From NCBI GenBank assembly GCA_903813345.2, contig CAIIXF020000012.1, positions 21,280,184 through 21,344,183 on the forward strand: 64,000 bases of DNA, given 5' to 3'. Positions 62,186-64,000 of this stretch are shown here, piece by piece (the stretch's first letter is position 1; each line of letters begins with the position of its first letter). The translations under genes and the position numbers were made by a program. Source of the stretch: Owenia fusiformis (taxonomy: Eukaryota > Annelida > Polychaeta > Sabellida > Oweniidae). The notes beneath the pieces were generated by a model that ran no database searches, was not told the origin of the DNA, and worked only from the letters and a program-made list of their open reading frames with translations.

Positions 62186-64000
62186 TAATATGATTAATGT
62201 AACATCGAGTCTCTGACCCACCACACACTTTAACCGTTTTTATCTCATACAATTTTTATGAGATAAATATTGACCCCACCTTTCCATTCTTAGTCGATGC
62301 CATTTCCCATGTGCATAAGAAAATGGAAAAACGTAGCTCGGATGAGACCGTGTTTGAATATCAACTTGAAACAGAAAAGGTTATAGAGTCAGTCTATCAT
62401 ACTACGATCTATCTAAGAGCTGGGACACGCGAGGTGTCATGTCGGGGTGATTGATGACCTCCAATCAGGCTCTGTCAACCTTGTATGTCTCTCCCATCTC
62501 ATCACACTTTGGAGTTTTACATACGATATCCATTTTAGAAATAGTATCTTTTTCAACATAGTAGCAATAATCGCGATAAGAAATCAAAAATCACAATATT
62601 GACACTGTGTTTGTCAGTGATATATGGAAGGATGTGATCATTTATAACTGATGTTGAAACCATAAAACATACACGTGGTGAAGGAAATGATCATGAATTC
62701 GAGATATCATGGAAATATTGGCATACCCAAGAAACAAATGATTGTCAAGACGTCGTATACTTTATTATTTTGTCTTTATTCTGATGTAGTACTGAACATA
62801 GATTTAAATAACTGGGAGGAATTGGAACAACGCTGGCTTTGCCGAGGATATGATCAATTTAACAGTTATCTGTAAATGATCACCGTTTCAATTTAACTTT
62901 TGTCATTTTGGATGTGTGGTCCATCATAACATGCATGCTTGCTGCAGCGATACAGACACACTAAGGACAAACACATCATGTTAACTGGTCATATCAATAC
63001 ACGAAATGTGCTCAAATAATGTTCAAAAAACATTTTTGGCTGTTCAAACCCCTATAATATATATATAAATCCAATTCTGTGAAATATTATTTCTTGCATC
63101 AATAGCAGACAAAAATTAACTTGAAATAATAGACAAATGAAATGATAAAGTGACAATCACAATAAAACTGCACAATAATCTCCTTACTATTTTTTGTGTA
63201 TGATATTTTCAATATTTCACCGGTCAGTATTTCTTCTTATTGATATCAAACATTCTTCATAAATTAAACTAGAACTATCCACACGAGCATCCTTATTATA
63301 CAATATCGATGTCAATATAGCTTGCTTATGCCACAATGATTTGTCACCGTTTGTGAAAATATGTTGGGGGAAATTAACATGCAAATACTATGCACACTGG
63401 CATCTGTTGTTTCTGGTGACTTCGCTGACACATCTCCCGAACACAAACTTTGTCATTTGATACCATGACAACAAGTAAATCGTATGCGTAGAGATTTTTG
63501 CCCGAAATATGGCCCGTATTGCCAATAATGAAATTGATACGTTTACGGACACAGCTGAAGTTCCCGAAGATGTATCCGTTATCACACGCAAATGTGTATG
63601 GACAAGTTTATGATCTACTAAACGCGCAATGCACACAGATATGTAAATCAAATCACACATGAAAATGAAAAACTACACAAAGTAAAAGAGATAAAATGAA
63701 ATATACAGCACTTCTCTCCTTTCTGGTTTCCCCATATTCAGGTCATACAGAGTATGCAGAAACAACTATGAACTAGACTGAAGAGCAAAGTCTAGATGTG
63801 CTGAAGTTTTCTTTTAATCAATCATGCGTTTATTTAAAACAGAATTCAAATCTAGGATCTCCCATTAATGGCTTTAAAATTCTCTATGACCTTTGTGGGT
63901 TAACAGGACCTGAATCCAGGTCAATAATGAAACAGGGACATCAATTATCATCATTACAAGAGCTAAGTAATCAAACGCACATAAATGGAAATTGAAAAGT
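62186..64000. other. Upstream/intronic stretch, no gene seen
   Basis: No recognisable exon, RNA gene or ordered repeat. The minus-strand frame at 63388-63660 lacks zinc-ligand spacing and is not the missing LIM1. Confidence 0.5.

Noticed and set aside
63388-63660. Minus-strand 90-codon frame as a possible missing exon
   Set aside because: It has few Cys, no CX2C pairs at LIM spacing and no Lhx1/5 motif.
60020-64000. First LIM domain exon of the canonical Lhx1/5 gene
   Set aside because: No frame with LIM zinc-ligand spacing ending at a phase-2 donor was found on the minus strand; it is presumably beyond the window.
1-64000. tRNA, rRNA or known microRNA genes
   Set aside because: I saw no convincing A/B-box pair with cloverleaf, no rRNA-like block and no recognisable microRNA seed hairpin; a covariance-model search would be needed to exclude small ones.

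Overview
This is an animal (metazoan) nuclear window: A+T-rich, with GT-AG introns, many mariner/Tc1-type and foldback transposons, non-LTR retrotransposon remnants and minisatellites. It looks like a non-vertebrate, possibly marine, species. I cannot name the lineage from the sequence.

The only protein-coding genes I can support are two LIM-homeobox genes of the Lhx1/5 (Lim1) class. They lie head to tail, both transcribed from the minus strand. The upstream gene (CDS exons 60019 down to 33781) is a canonical Lhx1/5. Its second LIM domain, linker, homeodomain and C-terminal tail are in the window; its first LIM exon must lie beyond 64000. The downstream gene (11253 down to 4577) is complete: six exons, 481 codons, no broken frame. 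It is a clearly diverged Lhx1/5 paralogue. Intron positions and phases (2, 1, 0, 1, 1) agree between the two genes wherever both can be seen, so the pair most likely arose by tandem duplication of the whole gene. The downstream copy then diverged strongly outside the zinc ligands and the DNA-recognition helix.

Layout: 1-4.3 kb is a nest of transposons, including a LINE flanked by a 189-bp direct duplication. 4.6-11.3 kb is the diverged Lhx1/5-like gene. 11.3-33.7 kb is the intergenic spacer, largely mobile elements: a mariner-ended element split by a LINE remnant and by a minisatellite full of AGGTCA half-sites, palindromic MITEs, an internally deleted mariner and a 38-bp minisatellite. 33.8-60.0 kb is the canonical Lhx1/5 gene, whose introns hold MITEs, foldbacks, a near-perfect 56-bp-arm hairpin, a second 38-bp minisatellite and a 25-bp pyrimidine-rich minisatellite (sense strand). 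60.0-64.0 kb is its first visible intron or upstream region, with another palindromic MITE.

Lhx1/5 proteins are transcription factors. Their LIM domains bind LIM-domain-binding cofactors and their homeodomain binds TAAT-type sites. In animals they act in head/axial organiser patterning and neuron identity. Here the two paralogues keep the same recognition helix while their cofactor-facing and C-terminal regions differ, which would fit shared DNA targets with different partners. That last point is inference.
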